From positions 1 to 64,000 of the forward strand of contig NZ_VFVY01000012.1 of assembly GCF_006442315.1 (NCBI RefSeq): a DNA stretch of 64,000 nucleotides, read 5' to 3'. The position numbers were made by a program, and so were the translations under genes. Positions within the stretch are counted from its first letter, which is position 1. Every line of letters begins with the position of its first letter. The notes below the pieces were generated by a model. The model saw nothing but the letters and a program-made list of their open reading frames with translations, was not told the DNA's origin and made no database searches. The stretch comes from Mesorhizobium sp. B2-3-4 (lineage in GTDB: Bacteria; Pseudomonadota; Alphaproteobacteria; Rhizobiales; Rhizobiaceae). This document shows, piece after piece, positions 36,249 through 44,860 of the stretch.

Positions 36249-37760
36249 TCACATCGTCGCGCCGAGGCTCCAGGGCACGAACTCGTTGTCGCCATAGCCG
36301 AGTGATTCCGACTTGGTGCGCCCGCCCGATGCTACGCGCAGGATTTCAGCGAAGATTTCCTCGCCCTTGTCCGCCAGGGTCACGCCGTCGAGGATGTCGC
36401 CGCAATTGATGTCCATGTCGTCGCGCATCTGCTCGAAGATGAAGGAGTTGGAGGCGAGCTTGATCGACGGCGTCGGCTTGCAGCCGAATGCCGAACCGCG
36501 CCCGGTGGTGAAGCACAATATGTTGGCGCCGCCGGCCACCTGCCCGGTCGCCGAGACCGGGTCGTAGCCGGGCGTGTCCATGAAGACGAGGCCGCGTTCG
36601 TTGATCGGTTCGGCATATTCCAGCACGGCGCGCAGATTGGTCGTCCCACCCTTGGCGGAAGCGCCCAGCGATTTCTCAAGGATGGTGGTCAGCCCGCCGA
36701 GCTTGTTGCCGGGCGATGGATTGTTGTTCATCTCCATGTCGTGCCGAGCGGTATAGTCCTCCCACCAGCGGATGCGCTCGACGAGCTTCTCGCCGACCGC
36801 CTGGCTTTCGGCGCGACGGGTCAACAGATGTTCGGCGCCGTAGATTTCGGGCGTTTCCGAAAGCACGGCAGTCCCCCCTTGGGCAACCAGCAGGTCCACC
36901 GCCGCGCCCAGCGCCGGATTGGCGCTGATGCCGGAATAGCCGTCCGACCCGCCGCATTGCAGCGCCAGCACCAGTTCGGAAGCCGGCTGCGGCGTCCGCT
37001 CGGCCGCATTGACGATCGGCAGCATCTCGACGATGGCCTTGACGCCGGCCTCGACCGTCTTGCGCGTGCCGCCGGTTTCCTGGATCGTCATCGTGCGGAA
37101 GGTGGTGCTTTCCTCGATCTTGTAGGATTGCATCCAGCGCGGGATCTGGAAGGCTTCGCAGCCGAGCCCTACCATCAGCACGCCGCCGACATTGGGATTG
37201 GTGGCGAACCCCCACTGCGTCCGCTTCAGGAGATCGTAGGCCGGGCCCTTGGTGTCGATGCCGCAGCCGGTGCCGTGGACGAGCGAAATGACCCCATCGA
37301 CATTGGGATAGTCGCGCAGCATGCCTGAACGGTTGACCTCTTCGACGATGAAGCGGGCGACGCTGGCCGAGCAGTTTACCGAAGTCAGCACGGCGACAAA
37401 GTTGCGCGTGCCGACTTTGCCGTTCGGCCTGCGGTAGCCCATGAAGGTCGCCCGTTCGTCGTCGGGAAGGACAGGCGTTTCCCTGGCGTGGGTGCCATGC
37501 CCGTAGTCGCGTTCGAAATCGCGCAGGTAGACATTGTGCTCGTGCACCCAATCTCCGGCCGCGATCGGCCCGCGCGCAAAGCCGATGGTCTGGCCGTATT
37601 TCACGATCGGTTGGTCCGCCGCGATATCATGCATGGCCATCTTGTGGCCGCGTGGGATGCGCGCCCTCGCGGCCACGTCGCCGGCCTTTTCGCCGGCCGC
37701 CAGCGGATCGACCGCCAGGAGGATGTTGTCGGCCTGCGATAGCTTGATGAACCGCGTCAT
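36249..37760 (-). CDS. UxaA (altronate dehydratase) family protein, probable L-fuconate dehydratase
   Basis: This is a 503-aa enzyme with an N-terminal SAF-like part (LSQADNILLAVDPLAAGE) and the long UxaA part: HGTGCGID, VGGVLMVGLGCE, LALQCGGSDGYSGI and GRGSAFGCKPTPSIKLASN. The conserved cysteines there are metal or catalytic candidates. Family members dehydrate sugar acids such as altronate and galactarate. Among the genes here it is the only candidate for the fuconate-to-2-keto-3-deoxyfuconate step, so L-fuconate is inferred. Site d lies 59 bp upstream. Confidence 0.82.
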   Translation of the reverse strand: MTRFIKLSQADNILLAVDPLAAGEKAGDVAARARIPRGHKMAMHDIAADQPIVKYGQTIGFARGPIAAGDWVHEHNVYLRDFERDYGHGTHARETPVLPDDERATFMGYRRPNGKVGTRNFVAVLTSVNCSASVARFIVEEVNRSGMLRDYPNVDGVISLVHGTGCGIDTKGPAYDLLKRTQWGFATNPNVGGVLMVGLGCEAFQIPRWMQSYKIEESTTFRTMTIQETGGTRKTVEAGVKAIVEMLPIVNAAERTPQPASELVLALQCGGSDGYSGISANPALGAAVDLLVAQGGTAVLSETPEIYGAEHLLTRRAESQAVGEKLVERIRWWEDYTARHDMEMNNNPSPGNKLGGLTTILEKSLGASAKGGTTNLRAVLEYAEPINERGLVFMDTPGYDPVSATGQVAGGANILCFTTGRGSAFGCKPTPSIKLASNSFIFEQMRDDMDINCGDILDGVTLADKGEEIFAEILRVASGGRTKSESLGYGDNEFVPWSLGATM

Positions 37761-37818
37761 TACCCAAACTCTGAAAAGGCGGCCCCGACCAAGTCAGGGC
37801 AAAAGATGATTCGGAATA

Positions 37819-37830
37819 CTAATATAATAG
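37819..37830 (-). promoter_or_regulatory. Shared TATATTAG element, site d (upstream of UxaA-family dehydratase)
   Basis: CTAATATAATAG is identical to the core of site a. Read toward the dehydratase gene it is CTATTATATTAG followed by TATTC. It is 59 bp from the start codon at 37760. Confidence 0.65.
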
Positions 37831-38002
37831 AATGTCAGTGGTCAAGCGGCGGCTTCGGTGGCCGCGCCGCGCGAACATCGCAAAGGGCTGGTGATGCTGT
37901 CGGCGGCAATTGCGCCGTCATGTGGATGGATGCGGGGTGCGGATCATTCCTGGCGGAAATCGCGCATCGCGATGAAACAGCGATAAACGGGTCAATCGGC
38001 CG

Positions 38003-38332
38003 TCAGTCGAGATGGAAGACCTCTTCCATGGCCGCCCACCATTCCCCGTCGGCGCGTGTCGTCAGCGGCTGTTGCATGGGATCGCACAGATCCCACCATT
38101 TGCGCATCGCGGCGGACTCGCCCATCCGCGCGGCATCGGCAGTGAAATCGTCGCCGTGATATTCCCAATAGGCGAAGAGAAGGTTCTCGGGTTCGCGCAG
38201 GAAAATGGAATAGTTGCGGATGTTGGCGCGGCTGATGACATCAAGCACTTCCGGCCAGACCGCGGCATGGACGCGCTTGTATTCCGCGATCGTCTCGGCC
38301 TTCAGGCCGATACAAAGTCCCATTCTGCGCAT
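38003..38332 (-). CDS. L-rhamnose/L-fucose mutarotase (RhaM family)
   Basis: This is a 109-aa RhaM-type mutarotase with EYKRVHAAVWPEV at the N-terminus, NYSIFLREPENLLFAYWEYHGDDF in the middle and KWWDLCDPMQ near the C-terminus. It interconverts alpha and beta pyranose forms of 6-deoxyhexoses before oxidation. ATG 38323 is an alternative start three codons in. It lies 36 bp downstream of the GntR gene on the same strand, so the two form a small operon. Confidence 0.87.
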   Translation of the reverse strand: MRRMGLCIGLKAETIAEYKRVHAAVWPEVLDVISRANIRNYSIFLREPENLLFAYWEYHGDDFTADAARMGESAAMRKWWDLCDPMQQPLTTRADGEWWAAMEEVFHLD

Positions 38333-38368
38333 GTGCCGATCATATCCCGGTTGCGGTTTGCGGCCGCT

Positions 38369-39043
38369 TCAGCCGAGAAGTTCGGCGGCGACTTCAAGCG
38401 TGTTGCGGAAGGATGTCTCGAGATGGCTTTCCATCGCCTGCGCGGCGCCCTCGGCATCATGTCGCTTCAACGCGTCGAGAATGGCTTCGTGCTGCTCGAT
38501 CGTCTGTTCGCCATAGCCGGGCTTCGGAATGGCAAGGTAGCGGCCGCGGTCCATCTGCGCCTTGGAGATATCGACCGCCCGCCAGATCATCGGCAGGCCG
38601 CAGATCTCGGCAATGGTGCGATGGAAGACATCATCGAGCTGGATCGCGGTCGCATACCGGCCGCGCGATATGGCAAGCTTGTGCGCCGCCATGTTGTCCT
38701 CCAGCAATTCGGCGGCCGGTGGCGTCAGCTTGACGGCCGCGCGCCGCGCGCTTTCCATCTCCAACGCCCGGCGGATGACATAGGCTTCCTCAAGGTCGGC
38801 ACGGCTGATCGGCGCGACGTAGGTGCCGGTCTGCGCCAGGATCTTGACCAGGCCCTCGTCGCTGATGCGCTTGACCGCTTCCCGAACCGGGGTGCGCGAG
38901 ACGCCGAGCGCCTCCGCTATGGCCACTTCGTTGATGACTTCCCCCGGCTTCAGCCGCCCGACAACGATCAGGTTGCGGATCTTGTGGTAGATCTGGTCAC
39001 GGAGCGGCAGGGCTCGATTGAGGGTCGAAGGATCTAGGTCCAT
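38369..39043 (-). CDS. GntR family (FadR/FCD subfamily) transcriptional regulator
   Basis: This is a regulator of about 224 aa. It has an N-terminal winged helix (LRDQIYHKIRNLIVVGRLKPGE, INEVAIAEALGVSRTPVREAVKRI) and an all-helical FCD ligand domain with metal-site residues in DDVFHRTIAE, EQHEAIL and MESHLE. ATG 39043 was chosen over GTG 39067 because the longer form would place site e on top of its own ribosome-binding region. It is the only regulator gene inside the sugar cluster and the natural candidate to bind all six TATATTAG sites, with a sugar acid as effector. Confidence 0.86.
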   Translation of the reverse strand: MDLDPSTLNRALPLRDQIYHKIRNLIVVGRLKPGEVINEVAIAEALGVSRTPVREAVKRISDEGLVKILAQTGTYVAPISRADLEEAYVIRRALEMESARRAAVKLTPPAAELLEDNMAAHKLAISRGRYATAIQLDDVFHRTIAEICGLPMIWRAVDISKAQMDRGRYLAIPKPGYGEQTIEQHEAILDALKRHDAEGAAQAMESHLETSFRNTLEVAAELLG

Positions 39044-39078
39044 GGGAAATCCCGTGTCTTCGTTCACCTGAAATGGTC

Positions 39079-39090
39079 AAATTATATTAG
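39079..39090. promoter_or_regulatory. Shared TATATTAG element, site e (upstream of GntR gene)
   Basis: AAATTATATTAG, followed by AATGTCAAAT. It is about 36 bp before ATG 39043 of the regulator gene. TTGAC-type sequences stand on both sides of it. It fits autoregulation. Confidence 0.6.
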
Positions 39091-39178
39091 AATGTCAAAT
39101 ACAATGCACCTGCCCTGTGGGCTGGCCGGCCAGCTTTCCCACAGCGACGAACAAGCCGCCGAAATCAGCTTGTCAGAA

Positions 39179-39192
39179 CTGTTATATTAGTG
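39179..39192. promoter_or_regulatory. Shared TATATTAG element, site f (upstream of sugar ABC importer)
   Basis: CTGTTATATTAGTG lies in the 17-bp spacer between TTGTCA (39170-39175) and CAATAG (39193-39198), 42 bp before the importer ATPase start. Confidence 0.65.
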
Positions 39193-39233
39193 CAATAGTG
39201 CCGCCGGCCTGCCAGGGAGGAACCTAGCCAGAC

Positions 39234-40736
39234 ATGACTGCCGCCGCCAATTGCGCCTTGGACATGAGAGGCATCAGCAAGACCTTTCCGGGCGTGAAGG
39301 CTCTGTCCAACGTCAACTTCGCCGTCAGGTTCGGCACGGTCCATGCGGTCGTGGGTGAGAATGGCGCTGGCAAGTCGACGCTGATGAAGGTGCTCAACGG
39401 CTCCTACGCGCCGACCAGCGGCACCATCAAGGTCGGTGGCGCCGAGGTGCGCATGCGACGCCCCGCCGACGCACAGGCGCTCGGCATCCGCATGGTGCAC
39501 CAGGAAATCAATCTGGTGCCGGACCTGACCGTTGCGGAGAACGTCTATCTCGGCCGCATGCCCGGCAAATGGAGCTGGCTGCGCAAGGGAGAAATGGTCA
39601 GCAAGGCCGCCGCCGTCCTTGACGAGCTCGGAGCGGAAATCAACCCGCGCGAACGGCTCGGCAATCTCTCGATCAGCCAGCAGCAATTGGTCGAGATCGC
39701 CAAGGCCTATGCCGCGCAGCCCCGCATCATCGTCCTGGATGAGCCGACATCGAGCCTCAGCGAACACGAGACGGCGGCGCTGTTCAGGATATTGCGCAAG
39801 ATGCGCGATGACGGCATCGCCATCATCTACATCAGCCACCGGCTGAAGGAAGTGCTGGAGATAGCCGACGAGGTGACCGTGTTGCGCGACGGCTCGATGA
39901 TCGAGACGCGTCCGATCGAAGGCATAACCGCCGCGCAGATGATCCGGTTGATGGTCGGCCGCGAGGTCAGCAATGTCTTCCCAAAGAGCCCGGCCGAGAT
40001 CGGCAAGTCCGTGCTGCGCGTCGAGCGCATCAGCGACGGCGCGCGCTTCCGTGATGTCAGCTTCGATGTTCGGGCCGGCGAGATTCTGGGCCTGACCGGC
40101 CTGGTCGGCGCCGGCCGCACCGAAGTGGCACGCGCAATCTTCGGCCTGTCGCGCCTCGCGGAAGGCACGGTCAGCGTCAACGGCCGCAAGGTCTCGATCA
40201 AGTCTCCCTCGCAGGCCGTCAAGGCTGGCATTGCCTATGTTCCGGAAGATCGCAAGGGCGACGGCATCGTGCCGGGCATGTCGATCCGCGAAAACATCAG
40301 CCTGCCCATCCTGCGCCGTCTGAGCCGTCTCGGGCGCATCAGGCGCAGCGCCGACCGCGCATTGGCGGCGGACTACGTAAAGCAGTTCTCGATTTCGCCA
40401 CCCGATGGCGAGCGGCGCATCAACCTCCTTTCCGGCGGCAACCAGCAGAAGGCGGTCATCGCCAAATGGCTTGCCGCCAGGCCGTCGGCCTTGATCCTCG
40501 ACGAGCCGACGCGCGGCGTCGATGTCGGCGCCAAGGCCGAGATCCACAACATCATCGGCCAGCTCGTCGCAAGCGGCATGGCGGTGGTGATGATCTCCTC
40601 GGAACTGCCCGAAATCCTGGGCGTCTGCGACCGCGTCGTGGTCATGCGCGACGGCCATGCCTGCGAGCCGCTGCAGCGCGCCGAACTCAGCGAGGAGCGC
40701 ATCATGGCCCTGGCGACCGGGGAGGAAATGGCGTGA
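39234..40736 (+). CDS. Sugar ABC transporter ATP-binding protein (RbsA/MglA type)
   Basis: This is a 500-aa duplicated ATPase. The first half has Walker A GENGAGKST, signature LSISQQQLVEIAKA and Walker B IIVLDEPTSSL; the second has the degenerate GLVGAGRTE, signature LLSGGNQQKAVIAKW and LILDEPTRGVDVG. This two-in-one form is typical of ribose/galactose-type importers. It begins the four-gene transporter operon behind site f and overlaps the next gene by 4 bp. Confidence 0.9.
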   Translation: MTAAANCALDMRGISKTFPGVKALSNVNFAVRFGTVHAVVGENGAGKSTLMKVLNGSYAPTSGTIKVGGAEVRMRRPADAQALGIRMVHQEINLVPDLTVAENVYLGRMPGKWSWLRKGEMVSKAAAVLDELGAEINPRERLGNLSISQQQLVEIAKAYAAQPRIIVLDEPTSSLSEHETAALFRILRKMRDDGIAIIYISHRLKEVLEIADEVTVLRDGSMIETRPIEGITAAQMIRLMVGREVSNVFPKSPAEIGKSVLRVERISDGARFRDVSFDVRAGEILGLTGLVGAGRTEVARAIFGLSRLAEGTVSVNGRKVSIKSPSQAVKAGIAYVPEDRKGDGIVPGMSIRENISLPILRRLSRLGRIRRSADRALAADYVKQFSISPPDGERRINLLSGGNQQKAVIAKWLAARPSALILDEPTRGVDVGAKAEIHNIIGQLVASGMAVVMISSELPEILGVCDRVVVMRDGHACEPLQRAELSEERIMALATGEEMA

Positions 40737-41731
40737 CCGATGCGGCCATGGAGATCAGCGGCGTGACCCGCAACGACCGTTTTACGCGCGGCAGCAAGCT
40801 TGTCGACGCCCTGTCGAAGGCCGGGCTCGCCTTCGCCATCCTGGCCGTGATGGCCTACGGCTCGCTTGTCAGCCCGGCTTTCTTCACGTCGGGCAATCTG
40901 CTCAATGTCCTGACCTCGATGTCGATCGTCGGCATCGTCGTCGTCGGCATGACCTTCGTGCTGGTGGTCGGCGGCCTGGCCGATCTGTCCGTGCCGGCCA
41001 CGATCGCATGCGGCGCCATCCTGTCGCTCGGGTTGCAGCCGATGATCGGGCCGCTGCCGGCCTTTGTGCTCGCGGTCGGCCTCGCCGGCCTGATTGGCCT
41101 GATCAACGGCGTTCTGGTCGGCTATGTCGGCATCAACCCCATCATAGCCACGCTCGGCATCGGCACCATCGGGCTGGGCATCGTCCAGGCCGCGGTCGGC
41201 GGCGTCATCGTCTATGGCAGCAATCCGGCGTCCGCCGAATTCGCCAAGGGCCGGTTGTTCGGCATTCCGGTCGTGGTCCTGATCTTCCTGGCCATTGCGC
41301 TCATCGGCCATTTCGTCCTGTCGCGCTCCTTCTGGGGCAGATGGACGCTCGCCACAGGCGGCAATTACAGCGCCGCCGAGGCAAGCGCCGTTCCCGTGCA
41401 GGCGGTGAAGGCCGGCGCCTTCGTCATCACGGCACTCGCCTCCGGCATCAGCGGCGGCCTGCTCGGGCTGACCTTGCAGAGCGCGCGGCCACTGATCGGC
41501 GCCGGCTATGAATTCAGTGCCATCACCGCCGTGGTGGTCGGCGGCGTGTCGATCATCGGCGGCTTCGGCTCCGTGCCGCGGGCGATCGCCGGCCTGATCT
41601 TCGTGCAACTCCTGACCAATGTGATGGTGCTCGACGGCGTGCGCACGCCGATCCAGGGTTTTGTCCTCGGCATCCTGATCGTCGGCGCGGTCGGCATGGA
41701 CGCGGCATTGCGCAAGCGGGGGGTGGCGTGA
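40733..41731 (+). CDS. Sugar ABC transporter permease 1 (RbsC type)
   Basis: This is a 332-aa permease with about nine or ten hydrophobic segments. It shows GMTFVLVVGGLADLSVPATIA near the first third and the C-terminal VVGGVSIIGGFGSVPRAIAGL of the ribose-type family. It starts at GTG 40733, overlapping the ATPase stop by 4 bp, with GGGGAGG upstream. It would heterodimerise with permease 2. Confidence 0.88.
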   Translation: MTDAAMEISGVTRNDRFTRGSKLVDALSKAGLAFAILAVMAYGSLVSPAFFTSGNLLNVLTSMSIVGIVVVGMTFVLVVGGLADLSVPATIACGAILSLGLQPMIGPLPAFVLAVGLAGLIGLINGVLVGYVGINPIIATLGIGTIGLGIVQAAVGGVIVYGSNPASAEFAKGRLFGIPVVVLIFLAIALIGHFVLSRSFWGRWTLATGGNYSAAEASAVPVQAVKAGAFVITALASGISGGLLGLTLQSARPLIGAGYEFSAITAVVVGGVSIIGGFGSVPRAIAGLIFVQLLTNVMVLDGVRTPIQGFVLGILIVGAVGMDAALRKRGVA

Positions 41732-42726
41732 TGCGGTTCCTCGCGCTTGCCTCGCGCCACAGGGTCGTGATCATCCTCGGCCTGACGCTCATCATTTCCG
41801 CGCTGGTGGTTCCCGGCTATTTCTCGGCGTCGACCCTCGGCCTCGGCCTCGATCGCGCGGCCACGATCGGCCTGATCGCCATCGGCCTGACCGTGCTTTT
41901 GATATCGGGCCAGATCGATCTTTCCGGCGGCGCGGTGTTTGCCCTGGCCGGGATTGTCTCGGTCATCCTGCAGCGCGAGATCGGCATCTTGCCCGCCGCC
42001 ATCGTCGGCATCCTGGTCGGCGCGGTCGCCGGTGCCATCAATGGCGGGCTGGTCGTCGGGCTGAAAGTCAACTCGCTGGTGCTGACGCTGGCCACGATGC
42101 TGATCTTCCGTTCGCTGGCGCACTGGATCACCAACAGCCAGCCGGTGACGGGCACCGACATCATGCTGTCGCTGGCGCTGGCCAAGATCTATCTCGATGT
42201 CTTCACCATCCGCAGCGCGCTGTTCATCATCCTGATCGTGCTGCTGCATGTCTGGCTGACGCGCACCATTCCGGGCCGTAACGTCTTTGCCGTCGGCTCC
42301 AATCCGGCGGCCGCCAAGGAGAGCGGCATCGCCTCGGATCGGATCGTCTTTCTCGGCTTCGTCTTCGCCGGCACGCTCGCCGGCCTGGCCGGGGTTCTCC
42401 AGAGCCTCGTCACCAACACCGGTTCGCCCGTCTTCGGTTCGGAACTGACGGTCGCCGTCATTGCCGCGGTCGTCGTCGGCGGAACCCGCCTCGAAGGCGG
42501 CAGGGGATCCGCGCTCGGCACGCTTGGCGGCGTGCTGACCATCGGCTCGCTGACCATCGCGATGGAGTTCCAGTCTGTTCCCGCATACGTCCAGCAGGTC
42601 GTATCGGGGCTCATCCTGATCTTGCTCGTCGTGCTCGATCGGGCCGTTACTACCAAGGGGAGGGCTCCGGGCACGCGCCCCGCGCTCATCAGCGACAATC
42701 CAATCACTCAAGGAGGAAAAGCATGA
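41731..42726 (+). CDS. Sugar ABC transporter permease 2 (RbsC type)
   Basis: This is a 331-aa second permease, with GLTVLLISGQIDLSGGAVFALAG and VVVGGTRLEGGRGSALGTLGGVL. The ATG overlaps the stop of permease 1; a GTG one codon earlier is possible. Having two different permeases indicates a heterodimeric channel. Confidence 0.88.
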   Translation: MRFLALASRHRVVIILGLTLIISALVVPGYFSASTLGLGLDRAATIGLIAIGLTVLLISGQIDLSGGAVFALAGIVSVILQREIGILPAAIVGILVGAVAGAINGGLVVGLKVNSLVLTLATMLIFRSLAHWITNSQPVTGTDIMLSLALAKIYLDVFTIRSALFIILIVLLHVWLTRTIPGRNVFAVGSNPAAAKESGIASDRIVFLGFVFAGTLAGLAGVLQSLVTNTGSPVFGSELTVAVIAAVVVGGTRLEGGRGSALGTLGGVLTIGSLTIAMEFQSVPAYVQQVVSGLILILLVVLDRAVTTKGRAPGTRPALISDNPITQGGKA

Positions 42727-43679
42727 TTGGGAGGAACAATATGATTGGAACAAGAGGCCTGCTCCAGGCCGCTGCGGTGGCGGCGCTGCTGGCATCGACA
42801 GGTTGGGCCAACGCCAAGACGGTTTGCTATGTGACGGCGGCGGATTCGCATGCCTATGCGACGCCGGCCAACAAGGCGCTCGAGGCCCGCGCCAAGGAAC
42901 TCGGCGTCGATATCCTCAGCCTCAGCCAGGACTTCGACGTCCAGAAGGGCACCGAGCAGCTCAACACCTGCGTGGCGCGCAAGGTCGACGGCATCATCCT
43001 GTGGCCGCTCGACCCGCAGGCCTACATTCCGGGCCTTGCCCGCGCGCAACAGGCGAACATCCCGGCGATCCTCATCAATTCGCCGATGAGCGACGACGCC
43101 AAGCCGTTCATCAAGTCCTTCACCGGACCTGACGTCTATGAGGAAGGCAAGCTGGCGGCCGATTCGCTGAGCAAGGCGCTCGGCGGCAAGGGCTCGGTCG
43201 TGATCATCGCCGGCCAGGCCGGCAATGGCACGACCATCGGCCGCGTCACCGGCTTCACCGACCGGCTGAAGGAGACCAACGCCGACATCAAGGTGCTCGA
43301 CACCGTCAATGCCGACTTCGACCAGCAGAAGGCGCTGGTGGTCAGCCGCGACCTGATCACCCGTTTCGGCGACCAGATCAGCGGCGTCTACGCCAATGAC
43401 GACACCATGGCACGCGGCTTCATCGACGCCTGGAAGGAGGCCAATCCGTCCAAGGCGGCACCGCCGATCGTCGGCATCAACGGCCAGAAGGACGCGTTCG
43501 AATCGATCCGGACCAACGAGATGTATTCGACCATCGTCCAGTCGCCGGTCGAGGACGGCCGCCTGGCCATCAATACGATGGCGCAGATCATCGATGGCAA
43601 GGAGGTCAAGGACCGGCTGCCGATCCCGCTGACCGTCGTCACCAAGGAAAACGTCAACTCGGTCGAGCCGGCATTCTGA
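42723..43679 (+). CDS. Sugar ABC transporter substrate-binding protein
   Basis: This is a 318-aa periplasmic sugar-binding protein of the ribose/galactose type. A signal peptide ends near GWANA, followed by TVCYVTAADSHAYA. Pocket regions include VDGIILWPLDPQAY, AILINSPMS, GVYANDDTMARG and VGINGQKDAF. It overlaps permease 2 by 4 bp and follows AAGGAGGAAAAGC, consistent with high expression. The neighbouring enzymes suggest L-fucose or a related 6-deoxyhexose as ligand. Confidence 0.88.
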   Translation: MIGRNNMIGTRGLLQAAAVAALLASTGWANAKTVCYVTAADSHAYATPANKALEARAKELGVDILSLSQDFDVQKGTEQLNTCVARKVDGIILWPLDPQAYIPGLARAQQANIPAILINSPMSDDAKPFIKSFTGPDVYEEGKLAADSLSKALGGKGSVVIIAGQAGNGTTIGRVTGFTDRLKETNADIKVLDTVNADFDQQKALVVSRDLITRFGDQISGVYANDDTMARGFIDAWKEANPSKAAPPIVGINGQKDAFESIRTNEMYSTIVQSPVEDGRLAINTMAQIIDGKEVKDRLPIPLTVVTKENVNSVEPAF

Positions 43680-43684
43680 TCCAA

Positions 43685-43717
43685 AGGGCCGGCCGTTGGT
43701 TCAGCAAGGCCGGCCCT
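43685..43717 (+). terminator. Rho-independent-type terminator after the sugar importer
   Basis: AGGGCCGGCC (43685-43694) pairs perfectly with GGCCGGCCCT (43708-43717) around a 13-nt loop, followed by the pyrimidine-rich CTCTGTCTTCT. It separates the importer from the luciferase-like gene, although some read-through is possible. Confidence 0.7.
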
Positions 43718-43804
43718 CTCTGTCTTCTGCGGCGACTTGCGTGATGTGGCTGCATCGCCTGCCGGACCTGGCGGATCCGGGATGCAGCCGACGAGGACAA
43801 ACCC

Positions 43805-44848
43805 ATGAAGTTCAGCCTGATCTTTTTCTCCAATTCCTATCCGGAAGAGGCGGGCGGCGCCTACGCCGTCATCTCCGAAATGGCCCGCTATGGCGACCGG
43901 CACGGTTTCGAAGCCGTCTGGGTGCCGGAGCGCCATTTCCATACGATGGGCGGTATCTATCCGAACCCGGCGGTCGTGGCGGCCTATCTGGCCTCGATCA
44001 CCAGGACAATCCGCCTGCGCGCCGGCAGCGTCGTGGTGCCCTTGCATCACCCGGCAAGCATCGTCGAATCCTGGTCGGTGGTCGACCATCTCTCCAATGG
44101 CCGCGTCGACCTTGCGCTGGCGAGCGGCTGGAACGTCAACGACTTCGTCCTGGCGCCGGCCTCCTTTCCCAACCTGCGCGATATCTGGTTCGAGCGCATC
44201 GAGGAAATCCGCAACCTGTGGCGGGGCCGGCCGATTTCCTATCCCAACGGTGCGGGCAAGCCGACCGAGATCGTCACCTATCCGCGTCCGCTGCAGCCGG
44301 AGCTGAACCTGTGGCTCACCGCGACCAAGCAGCCGGAATCCTTCCGCCGGGCGGGCGAACTCGGAATGAACGTGCTGACCATGCTTTCCGGCATTTCACT
44401 GGAGCAACTGGCGCGGAAGGTCGAACTCTACCGCCAGGGTCGCGAGAGCGCCGGGCTCGATCCGGCCACCGGCACCGTGACGCTGATGCTGCACACATTT
44501 GTCCACGAAGACATCGACACGGTGCACAGGGCGGTCAGGGGCCCCTTTCTCGATTATATCAAGACCAGCCTGATGAGCCATCTGCAGGGCGGTGCGGTCG
44601 ATGTCGGGCGCCAGCTTTCCTCCGACGAGATCGACAAGATGGCCGAATACTCGTTCGAGCGCTATTTCGGCACCGCCGCACTGTTCGGCACTGTTGCCGA
44701 CACCCGCCGCTTCGCGCTCGCCGCCGCTTCGGCGGGCGTCGATGAGATCGCCTGTCTGCTGGACTACGGCCCGTCCGTGGCCGACATCCGCCTGAACCTG
44801 CCATATCTGGCCGAGTTGAAGCACAGTTTCGAAACGGTCGAGGCGTAG
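43805..44848 (+). CDS. LLM-class FMN-dependent monooxygenase, MupA/Atu3671 type
   Basis: This is a 347-aa bacterial-luciferase-fold monooxygenase. KFSLIFFSNSYPEEA, FEAVWVPERHFH, LRAGSVVVPLHHP and LASGWNVNDFVL match the MupA/Atu3671 group, whose members usually occur in, or fused to, NRPS/PKS lines and oxidise carrier-bound intermediates. Here it is a free protein and the KS gene begins 12 bp later. It lies 125 bp after the sugar-binding protein gene with a hairpin between. It is the strongest sign that this right-hand segment belongs to the biosynthetic cluster 13 kb away. Confidence 0.84.
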   Translation: MKFSLIFFSNSYPEEAGGAYAVISEMARYGDRHGFEAVWVPERHFHTMGGIYPNPAVVAAYLASITRTIRLRAGSVVVPLHHPASIVESWSVVDHLSNGRVDLALASGWNVNDFVLAPASFPNLRDIWFERIEEIRNLWRGRPISYPNGAGKPTEIVTYPRPLQPELNLWLTATKQPESFRRAGELGMNVLTMLSGISLEQLARKVELYRQGRESAGLDPATGTVTLMLHTFVHEDIDTVHRAVRGPFLDYIKTSLMSHLQGGAVDVGRQLSSDEIDKMAEYSFERYFGTAALFGTVADTRRFALAAASAGVDEIACLLDYGPSVADIRLNLPYLAELKHSFETVEA

Positions 44849-44860
44849 CCCGCGACCGCC

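Noticed and set aside
23571..39192. The TATATTAG copies being only chance -10 boxes
   Set aside because: A -10 role is possible for some copies, but the conserved extension (TATTAGTGTAA in several), palindromy at site b and restriction to one block make coincidence unlikely. A motif count over the genome would settle it.
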